Part shown: positions 18,323 to 27,840 of the stretch, piece after piece
Layout of the letters: every line of letters begins with the position of its first letter
How positions within the stretch are numbered: the first letter of the stretch is position 1
NCBI RefSeq assembly: GCF_022179405.1
Contig: NZ_BPQT01000003.1
Location: 1-62,406, forward strand
DNA from: Methylobacterium marchantiae
Lineage (GTDB): Bacteria > Pseudomonadota > Alphaproteobacteria > Rhizobiales > Beijerinckiaceae
Length of the DNA: 62,406 bases
Direction of reading: 5' to 3'
Notes under the pieces: model-generated
What the model was told of the DNA's origin: nothing
The model's database searches: none
The model's input: only the letters and a program-made list of their open reading frames with translations
Position numbers and translations under genes: made by a program

Positions 18323-19606
18323 TCAGATTTCGCCTCTCCCCGTCTCCTCCATCAGTGCCACAGCCACAAAACTAATCCCAGCCGCCACAGCCAGATACAA
18401 CCCGACCCAACCGATCCCGCCCCATTCACTCAACCGCTGCGCCAGATACGGCGCGGCGGAAGCGCCCAGGATGCCGGCGAGGTTGTAGGTCACCGAGGCG
18501 CCGGTGTAGCGGACGCGGGTGGGGAAGAGCTCGGGCAGCAGGGCGCCCATGGGGCCGAACAGCCAGCCCATGGCGAAGAGGCCCAGACACAGGAAGCCCA
18601 GCACCAGGCCGCCCTGCCCGCTTCCCAGCATCGGGCCGAGCAGGAGGCCGAGCGACGCGGTGAAGGCGAGGCCGGTGAGGAGGACGGGGCGGCGGCCGTA
18701 GCGGTCGGCGGCCCAGCCCGAGAGCGGGATGCCGAGGGCCATGAACAGCACCGCGACGCATTCGAACAGCAGGAAGGTCGGCCGGTCGAAGCCGAGCTTC
18801 GAGACGCCGTAGCTCAGGGCGAAGACGGTGGAGAGGTAGAACACCGCGTAGCAGGCCACCATGGCGAAGGTGCCGAGCAGGGTCGCCTTGATGTACTTGG
18901 TGAAGATGATCGCGAGGGGCACCCGCTCGGGCGCGGCCTTCTCCATCGCCGCCTTGAAGACCGGCGTCTCGGTGAGTTTCAGCCGGACATAGAGCCCGAC
19001 GCCCACGAGCACGGCCGAGGCCAGGAACGGGATGCGCCAGCCCCAGGCCTGGAAATCGGCCGGGGTGAGGACCAGCGCGAGGCCGAGGAAGCCGAGATTG
19101 GCGGTGATGAAGCCCACCGGCGCGCCGAGCTGCGGGAAGATGCCGTAGAGGGCGCGTCGCCCCGGCGGGGCGTTCTCCACCGCCAGCAGGGCCGCGCCGC
19201 CCCATTCGCCGCCGAAGCCGATGCCCTGGCCGAAGCGCAGGACGCAGAGGGCGAAGGGCGCCCACCATCCGGCGGTGGCATAGGTCGGCAGGCAGCCGAT
19301 GAGCACGGTGGAGATTCCCATGATCATCAACGAGGCCACCAGCGTCGCCTTGCGCCCGACCCTGTCGCCGAAATGCCCGAAGAACGCCGCCCCCATCGGC
19401 CGCGCGATGAAGGCGATGGAGAAGGTGGCGAAGGCCGCAAGCGTCTGCACCGAGGGATCGTCGGCCGAGAAGAAGATCGGCCCGATCACCAGGGCGGCGG
19501 CGGTGGCATAGACGTAGAAATCGTAGAACTCGATCGCCGTGCCGACGAAGCTGGCGATGAGGATCTTCGCGGCGGAGACGGGAGGGGGCGGAGCGGGCTG
19601 GAGCAT
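18323..19606 (-). CDS. MFS transporter, metabolite:H+ symporter (MHS) type
   Basis: A 427-residue, roughly 12-helix transporter. The first helix region contains GTAIEFYDFYVYATAAAL, and the loop 2-3 signature FIARPMGAAFFGHFGDRVGR is canonical MHS. The second-half repeat WAADRYGRRPVLL is also intact. Substrate unknown. Compared with the MFS gene at the left end of the window, its motifs are better conserved. It lies upstream of, and codirectional with, the helicase gene, but the abrupt change in base composition argues against a functional link. Confidence 0.9.
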   Translation of the reverse strand: MLQPAPPPPVSAAKILIASFVGTAIEFYDFYVYATAAALVIGPIFFSADDPSVQTLAAFATFSIAFIARPMGAAFFGHFGDRVGRKATLVASLMIMGISTVLIGCLPTYATAGWWAPFALCVLRFGQGIGFGGEWGGAALLAVENAPPGRRALYGIFPQLGAPVGFITANLGFLGLALVLTPADFQAWGWRIPFLASAVLVGVGLYVRLKLTETPVFKAAMEKAAPERVPLAIIFTKYIKATLLGTFAMVACYAVFYLSTVFALSYGVSKLGFDRPTFLLFECVAVLFMALGIPLSGWAADRYGRRPVLLTGLAFTASLGLLLGPMLGSGQGGLVLGFLCLGLFAMGWLFGPMGALLPELFPTRVRYTGASVTYNLAGILGASAAPYLAQRLSEWGGIGWVGLYLAVAAGISFVAVALMEETGRGEI

Positions 19607-19949
19607 GCGGCGCTATAACCGCACATCCGCCCGTCCGCTATCGCCGTTCGTGCAGGATTCTGCCGGGGATCGCAGGATTGTCGGTTCGTCCCGCCTTCGG
19701 TTCTCCAGCGAGGATTTGTGGCGGCCCCGCCGTGCCGACCCGCCCCGTCATCCCGGGCTCCGCTGCGCGGCCCCGGGAGGACGGAGGTTCTCTCTTGCGT
19801 CCCCTCGCCACCCTTGACCCACGGCTCTCGTCCGCCATAAAGAACTTCTGTTCGTTTAAGCGGAACGGGGCGGGTCGTCCTCTTCCGTCTGGCCCGGCAC
19901 AGGCGCTAGAACGGGGTCCGTTCGTGCCGCCGGCCCCTGGAGGATGTCC
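19607..19949. promoter_or_regulatory. Intergenic region upstream of metY, with a GC-rich palindrome
   Basis: About 340 bases between divergent genes. Near 19746-19785 a GC-rich imperfect palindrome (CATCCCGGGCTCCGC against GCGGCCCCGGGAGG) resembles one arm pair of the dispersed repeat seen again at 46782. Closer to the gene, GTTC/GAAC half-sites flank GTTTAAGCG around 19851-19867. I looked for a SAM-II riboswitch, which is common before this gene in alphaproteobacteria, and did not find its conserved core. Confidence 0.45.
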
Positions 19950-21230
19950 ATGACCGACCGTATCCCCGGCTTCAACACGCTGGCGATCCATGCCGGCGCC
20001 GCCCCCGACGCCACCACCGGCGCCCGCGCGACGCCGATCTACCAGACCACGTCCTTCGTCTTCGACGACGTGGACCATGCCGCCTCGCTGTTCGGGCTGC
20101 AGGCCTTCGGCAACATCTATTCGCGCATCACCAACCCCACCAACGCGGTGCTGGAAGAGCGCATCGCGGCGCTGGAGGGCGGCACCGCCGCCGTGGCGGT
20201 GGCCTCGGGCCACGCGGCCGAATTCCTCACCATGCACGCGCTGATGCAGCCGGGCGACGAGTTCGTGGCGGCCAACAAGCTCTATGGCGGCTCGATCAAC
20301 CAGTTCAACCATTCCTACAAGAGCTTCGGCTGGAACGTGGTCTGGGCCGATACGGACGATCCGGATTCGTTCGAGCGGGCCATCACCCCGCGCACCAAGG
20401 CGATCTTCTGCGAATCCATCGCCAATCCGGGCGGGGTCATCACCGACATCGCCGCCCTGAGCGTCATCGCCCGGCGCCACAACATCCCGCTCATCGTCGA
20501 CAACACCATGGCGACGCCGTACCTGATCCGCCCGTTCGAGCACGGCGCCGACATCGTCGTGCATTCGGCGACGAAGTTCCTCGGCGGCCACGGCAATTCC
20601 ATCGGCGGCCTCGTGGTCGACGGCGGCAGCTTCCCCTGGGCCGGCGACGACCGCTACCCGATGCTGTCGCAGCCGCGGCCGGAATATTCCGGCATGGTGC
20701 TCTCCGAGACCTTCGGCAATTTCGGCTTCGCCATCGCGATCCGGGTGCTGGGTCTGCGCGATCTCGGCCCGGCCCTGTCGCCGTTCAACGCCTTCCTCAT
20801 CCTCAACGGCATCGAGACCCTGCCCCTGCGGATGCAGCGCCATTGCGACAACGCCCTGGAGATCGCGACCCATCTCAATGCCCATCCGGCGGTGGAATGG
20901 GTGAGCTATCCGGGGCTGGAGACGGACAAGTACCACCAGCTCGCCCGGCGCTACACGCCGCTCGGCTCCGGCTCTGTCTTCACCATCGGCCTCAAGGGCG
21001 GCTACGAGGCCGGCGTGAAGCTGGTGGCCAATCTCCAGCTGTTCTCCCACGTGGCGAATATCGGCGACACCCGCTCGCTGGTGATCCACCCGGCCTCCAC
21101 CACCCACCGCCAGCTCACCGACGCGCAGAAATCCGCCGCCGGCGCCGGGCCGGAAGTGGTGCGCCTCTCCATCGGCATCGAGGACCCGGCGGACCTCATC
21201 GACGATCTCGATGCGGCGTTAAGCGCTTGA
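19950..21230 (+). CDS. metY: O-acetylhomoserine aminocarboxypropyltransferase (sulfhydrylase)
   Basis: A PLP enzyme of the Cys/Met metabolism family that makes homocysteine from O-acetylhomoserine and sulfide. N-terminal signature [13 protein letters not shown] and [33 protein letters not shown] holds the Tyr/Arg phosphate-binding residues; the PLP lysine is in [11 protein letters not shown]. The long insertion relative to MetB ([11 protein letters not shown] and beyond) fits the roughly 430-residue MetY class. GGAGG sits six bases before the chosen ATG; a second ATG two codons upstream overlaps it less well. The C-terminal [20 protein letters not shown] block is intact. Confidence 0.93.
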   Translation: MTDRIPGFNTLAIHAGAAPDATTGARATPIYQTTSFVFDDVDHAASLFGLQAFGNIYSRITNPTNAVLEERIAALEGGTAAVAVASGHAAEFLTMHALMQPGDEFVAANKLYGGSINQFNHSYKSFGWNVVWADTDDPDSFERAITPRTKAIFCESIANPGGVITDIAALSVIARRHNIPLIVDNTMATPYLIRPFEHGADIVVHSATKFLGGHGNSIGGLVVDGGSFPWAGDDRYPMLSQPRPEYSGMVLSETFGNFGFAIAIRVLGLRDLGPALSPFNAFLILNGIETLPLRMQRHCDNALEIATHLNAHPAVEWVSYPGLETDKYHQLARRYTPLGSGSVFTIGLKGGYEAGVKLVANLQLFSHVANIGDTRSLVIHPASTTHRQLTDAQKSAAGAGPEVVRLSIGIEDPADLIDDLDAALSA

Positions 21231-21339
21231 TTTCATTGGAATCGCTCGCGCAGTCCAGGCCTGTTCCCGGCGACCTTGACCCTCGCGGTCGCCGGGACTA
21301 CCCCGCGAACCATTCCCCCTCCGAGATCGTTCGCTCTGC

Positions 21340-21738
21340 ATGACGCATGATCCTTTCGAATCCGACGCCGAGCCCCCCGTCGTCCTTGTGGTCGAAGACG
21401 ACGGCCTTCTCCTGATGGAGGCGGCCGATACCCTGGTCGATGCGGGGTTCCGCGTCCTCGAAGCGCCGCAGGCCGACAGGGCGCTCACCATCCTCGAGCG
21501 GAACGAGGAGATCGACCTGCTGATGACCGACGTGGACATGCCGCAGGGCTCCATGGACGGGTTCGCCCTCGCCCGTCTCGTCGCCCATCGCTGGCCGACG
21601 ATTCCCGTCCTCATCGTCTCCGGCATGGGCACGCCCGGGCCGCACGACATGCCCGACGGCGCCCGCTTCATCCCGAAGCCCTACGCGCCCTCCACCCTGG
21701 TCCGGACCTTGCGGGCCTTCGCCCGGCGCGCTGCCTGA
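21340..21738 (+). CDS. Receiver-only response regulator
   Basis: A 132-residue CheY-like protein with no output domain. Acidic pair in VVLVVEDDG, phosphoacceptor Asp64 in LLMTDVDMPQG, Thr/Ser position in VLIVSGMG and the conserved Lys in FIPKPYAP are all present. The DVDMPQGSMDGFALA sequence is typical of small Rhizobiales receivers that pair with hybrid kinases. It lies between two homologous sulfhydrylase genes with short gaps on both sides, so may be cotranscribed, but no partner kinase is adjacent. Confidence 0.92.
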   Translation: MTHDPFESDAEPPVVLVVEDDGLLLMEAADTLVDAGFRVLEAPQADRALTILERNEEIDLLMTDVDMPQGSMDGFALARLVAHRWPTIPVLIVSGMGTPGPHDMPDGARFIPKPYAPSTLVRTLRAFARRAA

Positions 21739-21776
21739 CCTCGACACCTCTTTCCCGGAAGATCGCGACGCCCATC

Positions 21777-23075
21777 ATGGCCACCGAGACCCGCCCGCTC
21801 CGCTTCGCCACCCAGGCCGTCCATGCCGGCGCGGCACCCGACCCGGCCACCGGCGCGCGGGTCCAGCCGATCTACTTCACCAACGGCTTCGTGTTCGAAT
21901 CCACCGAGCAGGCCGCCGACATCTTCGCCATGCGGCGCACCGGCTTCTCCTATTCGCGCGGCTCGAACCCCACCGTGGCCGCCCTGGAGCGGAGGGTGGC
22001 CGCTCTGGAGGGTGCCAAGGCGGCGGTGGCGGTCTCGTCGGGCCAGTCCGCCCTCCTCCTCGTGCTGATGACGCTGATGAAGAGCGGCGACGCCTATGTC
22101 GCCTCGCCGCGCCTGTTCGGCGGCTCGCTCGGGCTGATGAACCGCCTCGATGCGCGCTACGACCTCAAGCCGCTCTTCGCCGAGGGCCTGACGCCGGCCG
22201 ATTTCGAGGCCGCGATCACGCCGCAGACGAAGGCCATCGTCTGCGAGTCGATCGTCAATCCCTGCGCGACGGTGATGGACATCGCCGGCATCGCCGCGGT
22301 CGCCAAGCGCCACAACCTGCCGCTGGTGGTGGACAACACCCTGGCCTCTCCGGCCCTGATCCGGCCGATCGAGCACGGCGCCGACATCGTCTTCCACTCG
22401 ACCTCGAAATTCCTCGGCGGGTCCGGCCAGACCATCGGCGGCATCGTCTGCGACGGCGGGACCTTCGACTGGGAAGGGGCGGCGGGACGCTACAACCTCA
22501 TCACCGAGCCCTGGGCCGATTACGACGGGCTCGTGGTCTCGGAACGCTTCCCGGATTTCAGCTTCGCCGTGGCCTGTCGACTCTTCGGCCTGCGCGATCT
22601 CGGCCCCGGCCTGTCGCCGATGAACGCGTTCCTGACGCTCACCGGCATCGAGACCCTGCCCCTGCGCATGAAGCGGCATTGCGCGAACGCCAAGTCGGTG
22701 GCCGCCTTCCTCAAGGACCATCCGGCGGTGGAATGGGTCAGCTATCCGGCGCTGCCCGGGCAGAAGGGCGAGGAGCTCGCCGCCCGGTACGTGCCGGACG
22801 GGCCGGGCTCGATCTTCACCTTCGCGCTGAAGGGCGGACAGCCGGCGGCGGTGAAGTTCATCATGAGTCTCGAACTGGTCTCGCACCTCGTGAACATCGG
22901 TGAGATCAAGTCCCTGGCGATCCACCCCGCCACCACGACGCATCGCCAGCTGAGCCCCGCCGACAAGGCCGCCGCCCTGGTCGGGCCCGAGACGGTGCGC
23001 CTCTCGATCGGCCTCGAGAATGTCGAGGACCTGATCGCCGATATCGCCCAGGCCCTCGATCAGGTCGAAGGCTGA
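21777..23075 (+). CDS. metZ: O-succinylhomoserine sulfhydrylase
   Basis: A second PLP sulfhydrylase of 432 residues, paralogous to metY just upstream. It begins RFATQAVHAGAAPDPATGAR and has FSYSRGSNPTVAALERRVAA, the PLP lysine in HSTSKFLGGSGQTIGG and VVDNTLASPALIRPIEHGAD. The substrate assignment to O-succinylhomoserine rests on the MetZ-like start and the IYFTNGFVFESTEQAADIFA segment and is less certain than the family. Having both genes suggests the two acyl-homoserine routes, or one gene with a separate sulfur or thiol substrate. Confidence 0.85.
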   Translation: MATETRPLRFATQAVHAGAAPDPATGARVQPIYFTNGFVFESTEQAADIFAMRRTGFSYSRGSNPTVAALERRVAALEGAKAAVAVSSGQSALLLVLMTLMKSGDAYVASPRLFGGSLGLMNRLDARYDLKPLFAEGLTPADFEAAITPQTKAIVCESIVNPCATVMDIAGIAAVAKRHNLPLVVDNTLASPALIRPIEHGADIVFHSTSKFLGGSGQTIGGIVCDGGTFDWEGAAGRYNLITEPWADYDGLVVSERFPDFSFAVACRLFGLRDLGPGLSPMNAFLTLTGIETLPLRMKRHCANAKSVAAFLKDHPAVEWVSYPALPGQKGEELAARYVPDGPGSIFTFALKGGQPAAVKFIMSLELVSHLVNIGEIKSLAIHPATTTHRQLSPADKAAALVGPETVRLSIGLENVEDLIADIAQALDQVEG

Positions 23076-23092
23076 GCCTCGGCGCCCGCCGC

Positions 23093-25471
23093 TCAGGCGA
23101 TCCTGAGGGCCAGCGCGGCGGCGTCCGCCTGGGCCGAACTCTCGCCTGTGTGCCGCGTGCCGGAATGGTTCGTGAGAAACCACGGCACCCGGCTCTGTGC
23201 CATCGGCTTGCTGTAGAGGTAGCCCTGCGCATAGGCGCAGCCCTGTTGCTGCAGGAACAGCACCTGCGCCTCCGTTTCCACGCCCTCCGCGGTGACGTCG
23301 AGGCCGAGGCTCTGGCCGAGCTGGACCACCGCCGTGACGATGGCGGCGTCGTTCGGGTCCCGTTCGAGATCGCGCACGAAGCTACGGTCGACCTTGATCT
23401 CGTCCACCGGATATTGCTTCAGATGCGTCAGCGAGGCGTAGCCGGTGCCGAAATCGTCGAGGGCGACCCGCACGCCGGCGCCGTGCAGGGCCGACAGCAC
23501 CGCCGAGACCCTGTCGCCATGGCCGCCGAGAAGCACGGTCTCGGTGACCTCGACGCCGATCCTGTCATGGGAGAGGCCGGCCGCGGCGAGATCCGCGAGC
23601 AGACTCTCGGCGAGGTCGTCCTGAGCGAACTGCGCCGATGACAGGTTGAAGAAGACCCGGCCCGGATCGTACCCTTGCGCGATCCACCCCGCCATGTCGG
23701 CGAAGATCTGCCGCGCCAGGACGTTGCCGACGGCGATGCCGATCTCGGGATCGTTGAAGACCGTCGCGAAATCGGCCGGGGCGAGCAGGCCGCGGCTCGG
23801 ATGCTGCCATCGCGCCAGGGCCTCGAACCCGACGATCTCGCCCGTCGTGAGGCTCACCTTCGGCTGGTAATAGGGAACGAGGCCGCCGAGCTCGAGGGCC
23901 GCCCTCATCTCGCGGGCGACCGAGACGCGACGCTCGATATCGGCCCGCAGGGCCGGCACGAAGAGCATGGCCCGGTTTCGCCCGGCAGCCTTGGCCGCGT
24001 AGAGGGCGAGATCGGCGTTGGTGAACAGGTCCGTGGGATTGGCCGCGTGCTCCGGGAACAGGGCGAGGCCGAGACTGGCGCGAGGCGCGACGACGCGCCC
24101 CGAGACCGCCATCGGCGGGTTGAGGACTTCGAGGATCGCCTGGGACAGCGCATGGATGCGCCGGCTCGGCTGGTGACGGCCCTGCTCGCAGGCCGCGATG
24201 ATGACGAACTCGTCGCCACCGAGGCGCGCGACGAGATCCTGCTTCCCGATGGCGTTGCCGAGCCGGCGGGCGACCTCCTTCAGCAGGGCGTCGCCGGCCT
24301 CGTGGCCGAGGGTGTCGTTCACCTCCTTGAACTCGTCGAGATCGATCAGGATGAGGCCGACGCGCTGTCCCGAGACCTCCGCGGCACTCAGTGCGGCGTC
24401 GAGGGTCGTCTGGAACAACCCGCGATTGGGAAGCCCGGTGAGCACGTCGTGCTGCGCGGCGAGCTTGATCCGCTCTTCCATCGCCTTTCGACTCGTGATG
24501 TCGACGAGGCTGGAAATGATCCGCGTCGCCCCGTCCATCTGAACGGCGACGGCGGACAGCATCACGTCCCGTCTGGCCCTGCCCATGGGACCGGTGCTGA
24601 TCTCGATGTCCTTCGCCGAGCCCGTACGGTCGAGTTCGGCCTGGATCAGGCGTAGCGAGGCCTTGTCGACCAGGTCCCGCGTCCGGTAGCGCGACAGGAG
24701 CGCGCCGTCCTGCAGCCCGAAAAACCGGGTCGCCGCGTCGTTGGCATCGACGATTCGGCCGTCCTCCTGCCGCGAGACCACGATCGGGATCGGGACGGCC
24801 TTGAACATCGTCTCGAACAGGCGGCGGCTGTCGGCGAGTTCCGCGTTGGCGCGGCGCTCCGCCTCAGTCGCGGTCCATTCCAGCCGCCTCAGCCGGTTCG
24901 ACCGCACCACGAACAGCACCAAGGAGACCGTGGACAGCAGCACCGCGAGAACGATCCCGAGGGCCGTCGGGGGCAGCGGTGGCGGAAGCAGGTAGCCGGC
25001 GGTCAGCGCGATGGACGCGAACACGCTCGACGTGACACTCCAGACGAAGCTCGTCGGCACCACGATCATGTAGATCGCCGGGAGAAGCAGCAGGACGAAG
25101 AGCGCGATATCGGAGCGCGACGAGCACAGGGCGGCGACCCCCAGGGCGACCAGGATCTCCCAGGTCACCATGATCGCCTGAAGGCCGCGGAAGGTGGAGA
25201 TCCTCCATGCCGCCAGGAAGCAGACGAGGGAGACCAGGACGACGCCGAGCCGGGCCGGTACGGCCACCCAGAAATGGGCCTGACCGGCGAAACGCCAGTC
25301 GCTCAGCAGGAAGAGCGTGTTGAGCCCGATCGCGAACAGGAAGAGCAGGCGCGCATGCCGCATGGTCTCGGGGAGGCGCTCCTTCTGAAAGGCCGCTTCC
25401 CGTTCGACCGAGACGAATTCGCCGCCGATGGCGCTGAGACGGTTCTTCCACATGGCGACCGATAGTCTCAT
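23093..25471 (-). CDS. Membrane-bound PAS-GGDEF-EAL cyclic-di-GMP protein
   Basis: A 792-residue protein. Residues about 40-190 hold around six hydrophobic helices, 215-330 a PAS domain (FKAVPIPIVVSRQEDGRIVD), 340-500 a GGDEF domain with an intact GGDEF at 418-422, and 515-770 an EAL domain with FEALARWQHP, FFNLSSAQF, DDFGTGYASL and TAEGVET. Both catalytic signatures are complete. The allosteric I-site arginine is not seen; the position reads GKQD instead of RxxD. It is convergent with metZ, 17 bases apart. The sensed signal is unknown. Confidence 0.93.
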   Translation of the reverse strand: MRLSVAMWKNRLSAIGGEFVSVEREAAFQKERLPETMRHARLLFLFAIGLNTLFLLSDWRFAGQAHFWVAVPARLGVVLVSLVCFLAAWRISTFRGLQAIMVTWEILVALGVAALCSSRSDIALFVLLLLPAIYMIVVPTSFVWSVTSSVFASIALTAGYLLPPPLPPTALGIVLAVLLSTVSLVLFVVRSNRLRRLEWTATEAERRANAELADSRRLFETMFKAVPIPIVVSRQEDGRIVDANDAATRFFGLQDGALLSRYRTRDLVDKASLRLIQAELDRTGSAKDIEISTGPMGRARRDVMLSAVAVQMDGATRIISSLVDITSRKAMEERIKLAAQHDVLTGLPNRGLFQTTLDAALSAAEVSGQRVGLILIDLDEFKEVNDTLGHEAGDALLKEVARRLGNAIGKQDLVARLGGDEFVIIAACEQGRHQPSRRIHALSQAILEVLNPPMAVSGRVVAPRASLGLALFPEHAANPTDLFTNADLALYAAKAAGRNRAMLFVPALRADIERRVSVAREMRAALELGGLVPYYQPKVSLTTGEIVGFEALARWQHPSRGLLAPADFATVFNDPEIGIAVGNVLARQIFADMAGWIAQGYDPGRVFFNLSSAQFAQDDLAESLLADLAAAGLSHDRIGVEVTETVLLGGHGDRVSAVLSALHGAGVRVALDDFGTGYASLTHLKQYPVDEIKVDRSFVRDLERDPNDAAIVTAVVQLGQSLGLDVTAEGVETEAQVLFLQQQGCAYAQGYLYSKPMAQSRVPWFLTNHSGTRHTGESSAQADAAALALRIA

Positions 25472-25509
25472 GCAATCGTCGCGTAGCCGTTAAGACGCGT
25501 CCCTTTCGT

Positions 25510-26241
25510 TCACATTGATGAATCCCCGGCCTTGACCCGGTTCAGGGCCCGCAGAGCGCCGCGAAGGGTCCTGACGTCCTGCTCCGTCATCGCCATGCGG
25601 TGGAGCATGTCGCGCATGTTGCGGGCGATCACGTCCCGCTTCTCCGGCGGATAGAACCCGGCCGTATCGAGATTGGCTTCCAGGCTCGCGACCAGGGACG
25701 CCATCGACTCCCGTGTGGCGGGCGGCGAGAGCATCTCGCCGGTGAAGGGAAGGCTGGCCTGACCCGAAGCCTTGCGCCATTCGTAGCCGACGAGGAGCAC
25801 GGCCTGCGCGAGGTTCAGGGACGGGAAATCCGGGGAGACCGGGAAGGTGACGATGGCATCGGCCAGCGAGACCTCGTCGTTGGTGAGGCCGATCCGCTCC
25901 CGGCCGAACATCACGCCGACGCGCTGACCCTGCCGCGAGGCGACATCCCTCATGGCGTCGTCGGGGCCCTGAGCCCGCTTCATCTGCCCGCGCTCGCGCG
26001 CCGTCGTCGCCAGCAGGTAGTTCAGGTCGGCGATCGCCTCCGGCACCGTGGCGTGGACGGTGGCGCCGTCGAGGACATGCGTCGCTCCGGACGCCGCCTC
26101 GCGCACGCCCTTCTTCGGCCATCCGTTCTTGGGTGCCACGAGGCGAAGCTCGGCGAGACCGAAATTCGCCATGGCGCGCGCGACCATGCCGATGTTCTCG
26201 GCCAGTTGCGGTTCGACCAGGATGATGACGGGAGCGATCAT
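25510..26241 (-). CDS. trmJ: tRNA/rRNA methyltransferase, TrmJ-type SPOUT family
   Basis: A 243-residue SpoU/TrmH-superfamily methyltransferase, probably forming 2'-O-methylated Cm/Um32 in tRNA. It begins PVIILVEPQLAENIGMVARA, the family opening, and has the knot motifs VGVMFGRERIGLTNDEV and SLNLAQAVLLVGYEW. The C-terminal helical extension (MLHRMAMTEQDVRTLRG) is that of TrmJ rather than TrmL. It is upstream of a repeat element and not obviously in an operon. Confidence 0.9.
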   Translation of the reverse strand: MIAPVIILVEPQLAENIGMVARAMANFGLAELRLVAPKNGWPKKGVREAASGATHVLDGATVHATVPEAIADLNYLLATTARERGQMKRAQGPDDAMRDVASRQGQRVGVMFGRERIGLTNDEVSLADAIVTFPVSPDFPSLNLAQAVLLVGYEWRKASGQASLPFTGEMLSPPATRESMASLVASLEANLDTAGFYPPEKRDVIARNMRDMLHRMAMTEQDVRTLRGALRALNRVKAGDSSM

Positions 26242-26347
26242 CGTCGCCCTCTGCCACGGGGCGGGCCGGACGAAAAGTCCGCCTTGTGATGCCGGGGTGA
26301 TGGAAGGAAGGCGCTCGGAGCCGGTTTGAGTTGTTTTTCCAAGGCTT

Positions 26348-26465
26348 CACCTCATCCTGAGGTGTCGCGCAGCGGCCTCGAAGGAGCCTTCCAGGGATCG
26401 CTCTGGTGTCTGGAGGGCTCCTTCGAGGCTCTTTGCTCATGCAAAGGGCACCTCAGGATGAGGTG
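26348..26465. repeat. Solitary copy of the 118-bp CACCTCATCCTGAGG palindrome
   Basis: This is the same 118-bp length and the same terminal arms as the five palindromes in the array near 13-14.5 kb. The inner sequence is different (CTCTTTGCTCATGCAAAGGGCA replaces the CCGCTCCGCTACGG segment), yet the terminal complementarity is kept. It separates trmJ and the Fae paralogue, which are divergent and convergent-facing respectively, and no gene fits inside. Confidence 0.93.
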
Positions 26466-26526
26466 GTCTGATCGGATGATCTGCTTTGACATGAAAAGCC
26501 GCTGGGAAATCCGATTAGACCGGCGC

Positions 26527-27075
26527 TCAGATCTTACCGTCGAGGCCCATCTGGTAGTATTTGTGGACGATCTTGTCCTGGTTCTCGAGCAGCCAGTCGA
26601 TGGACGGCTCGTTGGTCATGGCCTTGCGGATCGCCTCGGTCATCCCCTTGCGCTGGATCTCGAACAGCGCCTTGTGATCCACCGTCTCGGCCTCGATCAC
26701 GCCGGGGCTGAGCCAGACCGAGCAGATGATGCCGAGATCGTTGGCCTTCTCCTTGGGGATGTAGCCCAGGCGCACGGCGTCGAGCACGCCGTTGGCGATG
26801 GCGAACTGCACCGTACCCATCAGGATCGAGGTGTATTTCGAGGTCTCGACGCTGACCTTCGAGACGCACAGCGTCACCGGGCGGACCATGATGTCGGTGT
26901 TGAGGAGCGCGAAGACGCGGCTGTGGCCGACCACCTGATCGCCGGTGAGGGTGGCGAGGGCCGTGCCCACGGGACCGTCGAGCTCGCCGATGATGACCTC
27001 CGGCTCGGCGGCGGTGTTGGGCGGGCCGCCGGCGACCAGGGCCTCGCCGGCCCGAAGGATGATGCGTTCGCTCAT
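26527..27075 (-). CDS. Formaldehyde-activating enzyme (Fae) paralogue
   Basis: A 182-residue Fae-fold protein. Fae condenses formaldehyde with tetrahydromethanopterin in methylotrophs. The family layout is clear: GEALVAGG near the start, PEVIIGELDGPVGTAL, then PVTLCVSKVSVETSKYTSILMGTVQFAIANGVLDAV in short blocks, and the late helix EIQRKGMTEAIRKAM. Aligning on IIG, the catalytic His17 of Fae1 (AHIDLIIG) falls on Glu here (AEPEVIIG). That makes it a Fae2/Fae3-like paralogue whose activity may differ. No other formaldehyde-pathway gene is adjacent. Confidence 0.85.
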   Translation of the reverse strand: MSERIILRAGEALVAGGPPNTAAEPEVIIGELDGPVGTALATLTGDQVVGHSRVFALLNTDIMVRPVTLCVSKVSVETSKYTSILMGTVQFAIANGVLDAVRLGYIPKEKANDLGIICSVWLSPGVIEAETVDHKALFEIQRKGMTEAIRKAMTNEPSIDWLLENQDKIVHKYYQMGLDGKI

Positions 27076-27169
27076 GGGAATCCCAATGTTTGCGTGGGTC
27101 TGATCGGATGCGCAGATTCCCGTTCGCATCGACCTTGTCCAGTCCCGATGTCGCTCGATGCGCAACCGT

Positions 27170-27829
27170 TCAGGGGCAGGCATTCCCGCCGGGCAGGACG
27201 ACCTCCTGCTGCGTATTGGGGGGGACGGCTGCACCGCCCCTCACCGCCCATGACGCGGTTTCGTTCCACGTGAAGGCGAGGTTGAGGTTCGGCAGGATCT
27301 TCGCGAGGTTCGATCCGAAAATCGGCGTGTACGTCATCGAGACCTCGACGTAGATCCAGCGGGCGCCGTTGAACTGATACTGTTCCGGGACCTGGATGGC
27401 CGTGGTGACGCCGCGCCCGCGCGCGGTGGCGTTGCGTGCCGCTCCCGAGCAGACGAACGCGACGGTCGTCACCCCGATGAGGGGGACGCCGACGGCACTG
27501 ACCTTCATGCTGACCCCGGTCGTATCGAAGGGCGCCAGCACGACGACCGACGAATCGAAGATGTTGTTCATGGTCGTGGCGGTGACGGGATTCGTCGCGT
27601 CTCCGAGGGAGGTGAGGTCCGCCAGCGTCCGCGTGAGCTGCACGACCTTGCGGCGGTTCTCCAGCACGTTGACCAGCTCCGCCCCCGCCAGCAGGATCAC
27701 CAGCAGGATGGGAACGATCAGGGCGAACTCGATGAGGGCGATCCCACGGTCGTCGCCCCGGAACGCATGCAGCCGGCGCGCGAGGGTCGCGGCCCTGTCC
27801 AAGCAGATACGGTTCCGATGCCGGGCCAT
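27170..27829 (-). CDS. TadE-like pilus assembly protein
   Basis: A 219-residue pseudopilin-like protein with the TadE signature: a short basic N-terminus, then RGIALIEFALIVPILLVILL as a single membrane helix with the conserved Glu at position +5 from the processing-like Gly. The rest is a secreted domain with two Cys (VCSGAARN, GGNACP). It is third in a minus-strand run TadG-TadE-TadE. These minor pilins work with the Flp/Tad type IVc pilus at the cell surface, but the rest of the tad cluster is not in the window. Confidence 0.88.
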   Translation of the reverse strand: MARHRNRICLDRAATLARRLHAFRGDDRGIALIEFALIVPILLVILLAGAELVNVLENRRKVVQLTRTLADLTSLGDATNPVTATTMNNIFDSSVVVLAPFDTTGVSMKVSAVGVPLIGVTTVAFVCSGAARNATARGRGVTTAIQVPEQYQFNGARWIYVEVSMTYTPIFGSNLAKILPNLNLAFTWNETASWAVRGGAAVPPNTQQEVVLPGGNACP

Positions 27830-27840
27830 TGCTATCGATC

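Noticed and set aside
18314-19618. Plus-strand 434-residue frame, antisense to the MFS gene
   Set aside because: Low-complexity Gly/Glu/Arg-rich sequence typical of an antisense shadow in GC-rich DNA; the MFS frame carries real motifs.
19607-19949. SAM-II or similar riboswitch before metY
   Set aside because: The conserved pseudoknot core was not found by eye. Only short GTTC/GAAC half-sites and a GC-rich palindrome are present.
19638-21107. Minus-strand 489-residue frame over metY
   Set aside because: Rich in Gly, Arg, Asp, Glu and His with no domain; metY on the other strand is fully conserved.
21681-23183. Minus-strand 500-residue frame over metZ
   Set aside because: Shadow of a conserved enzyme gene, with the same low-complexity composition.
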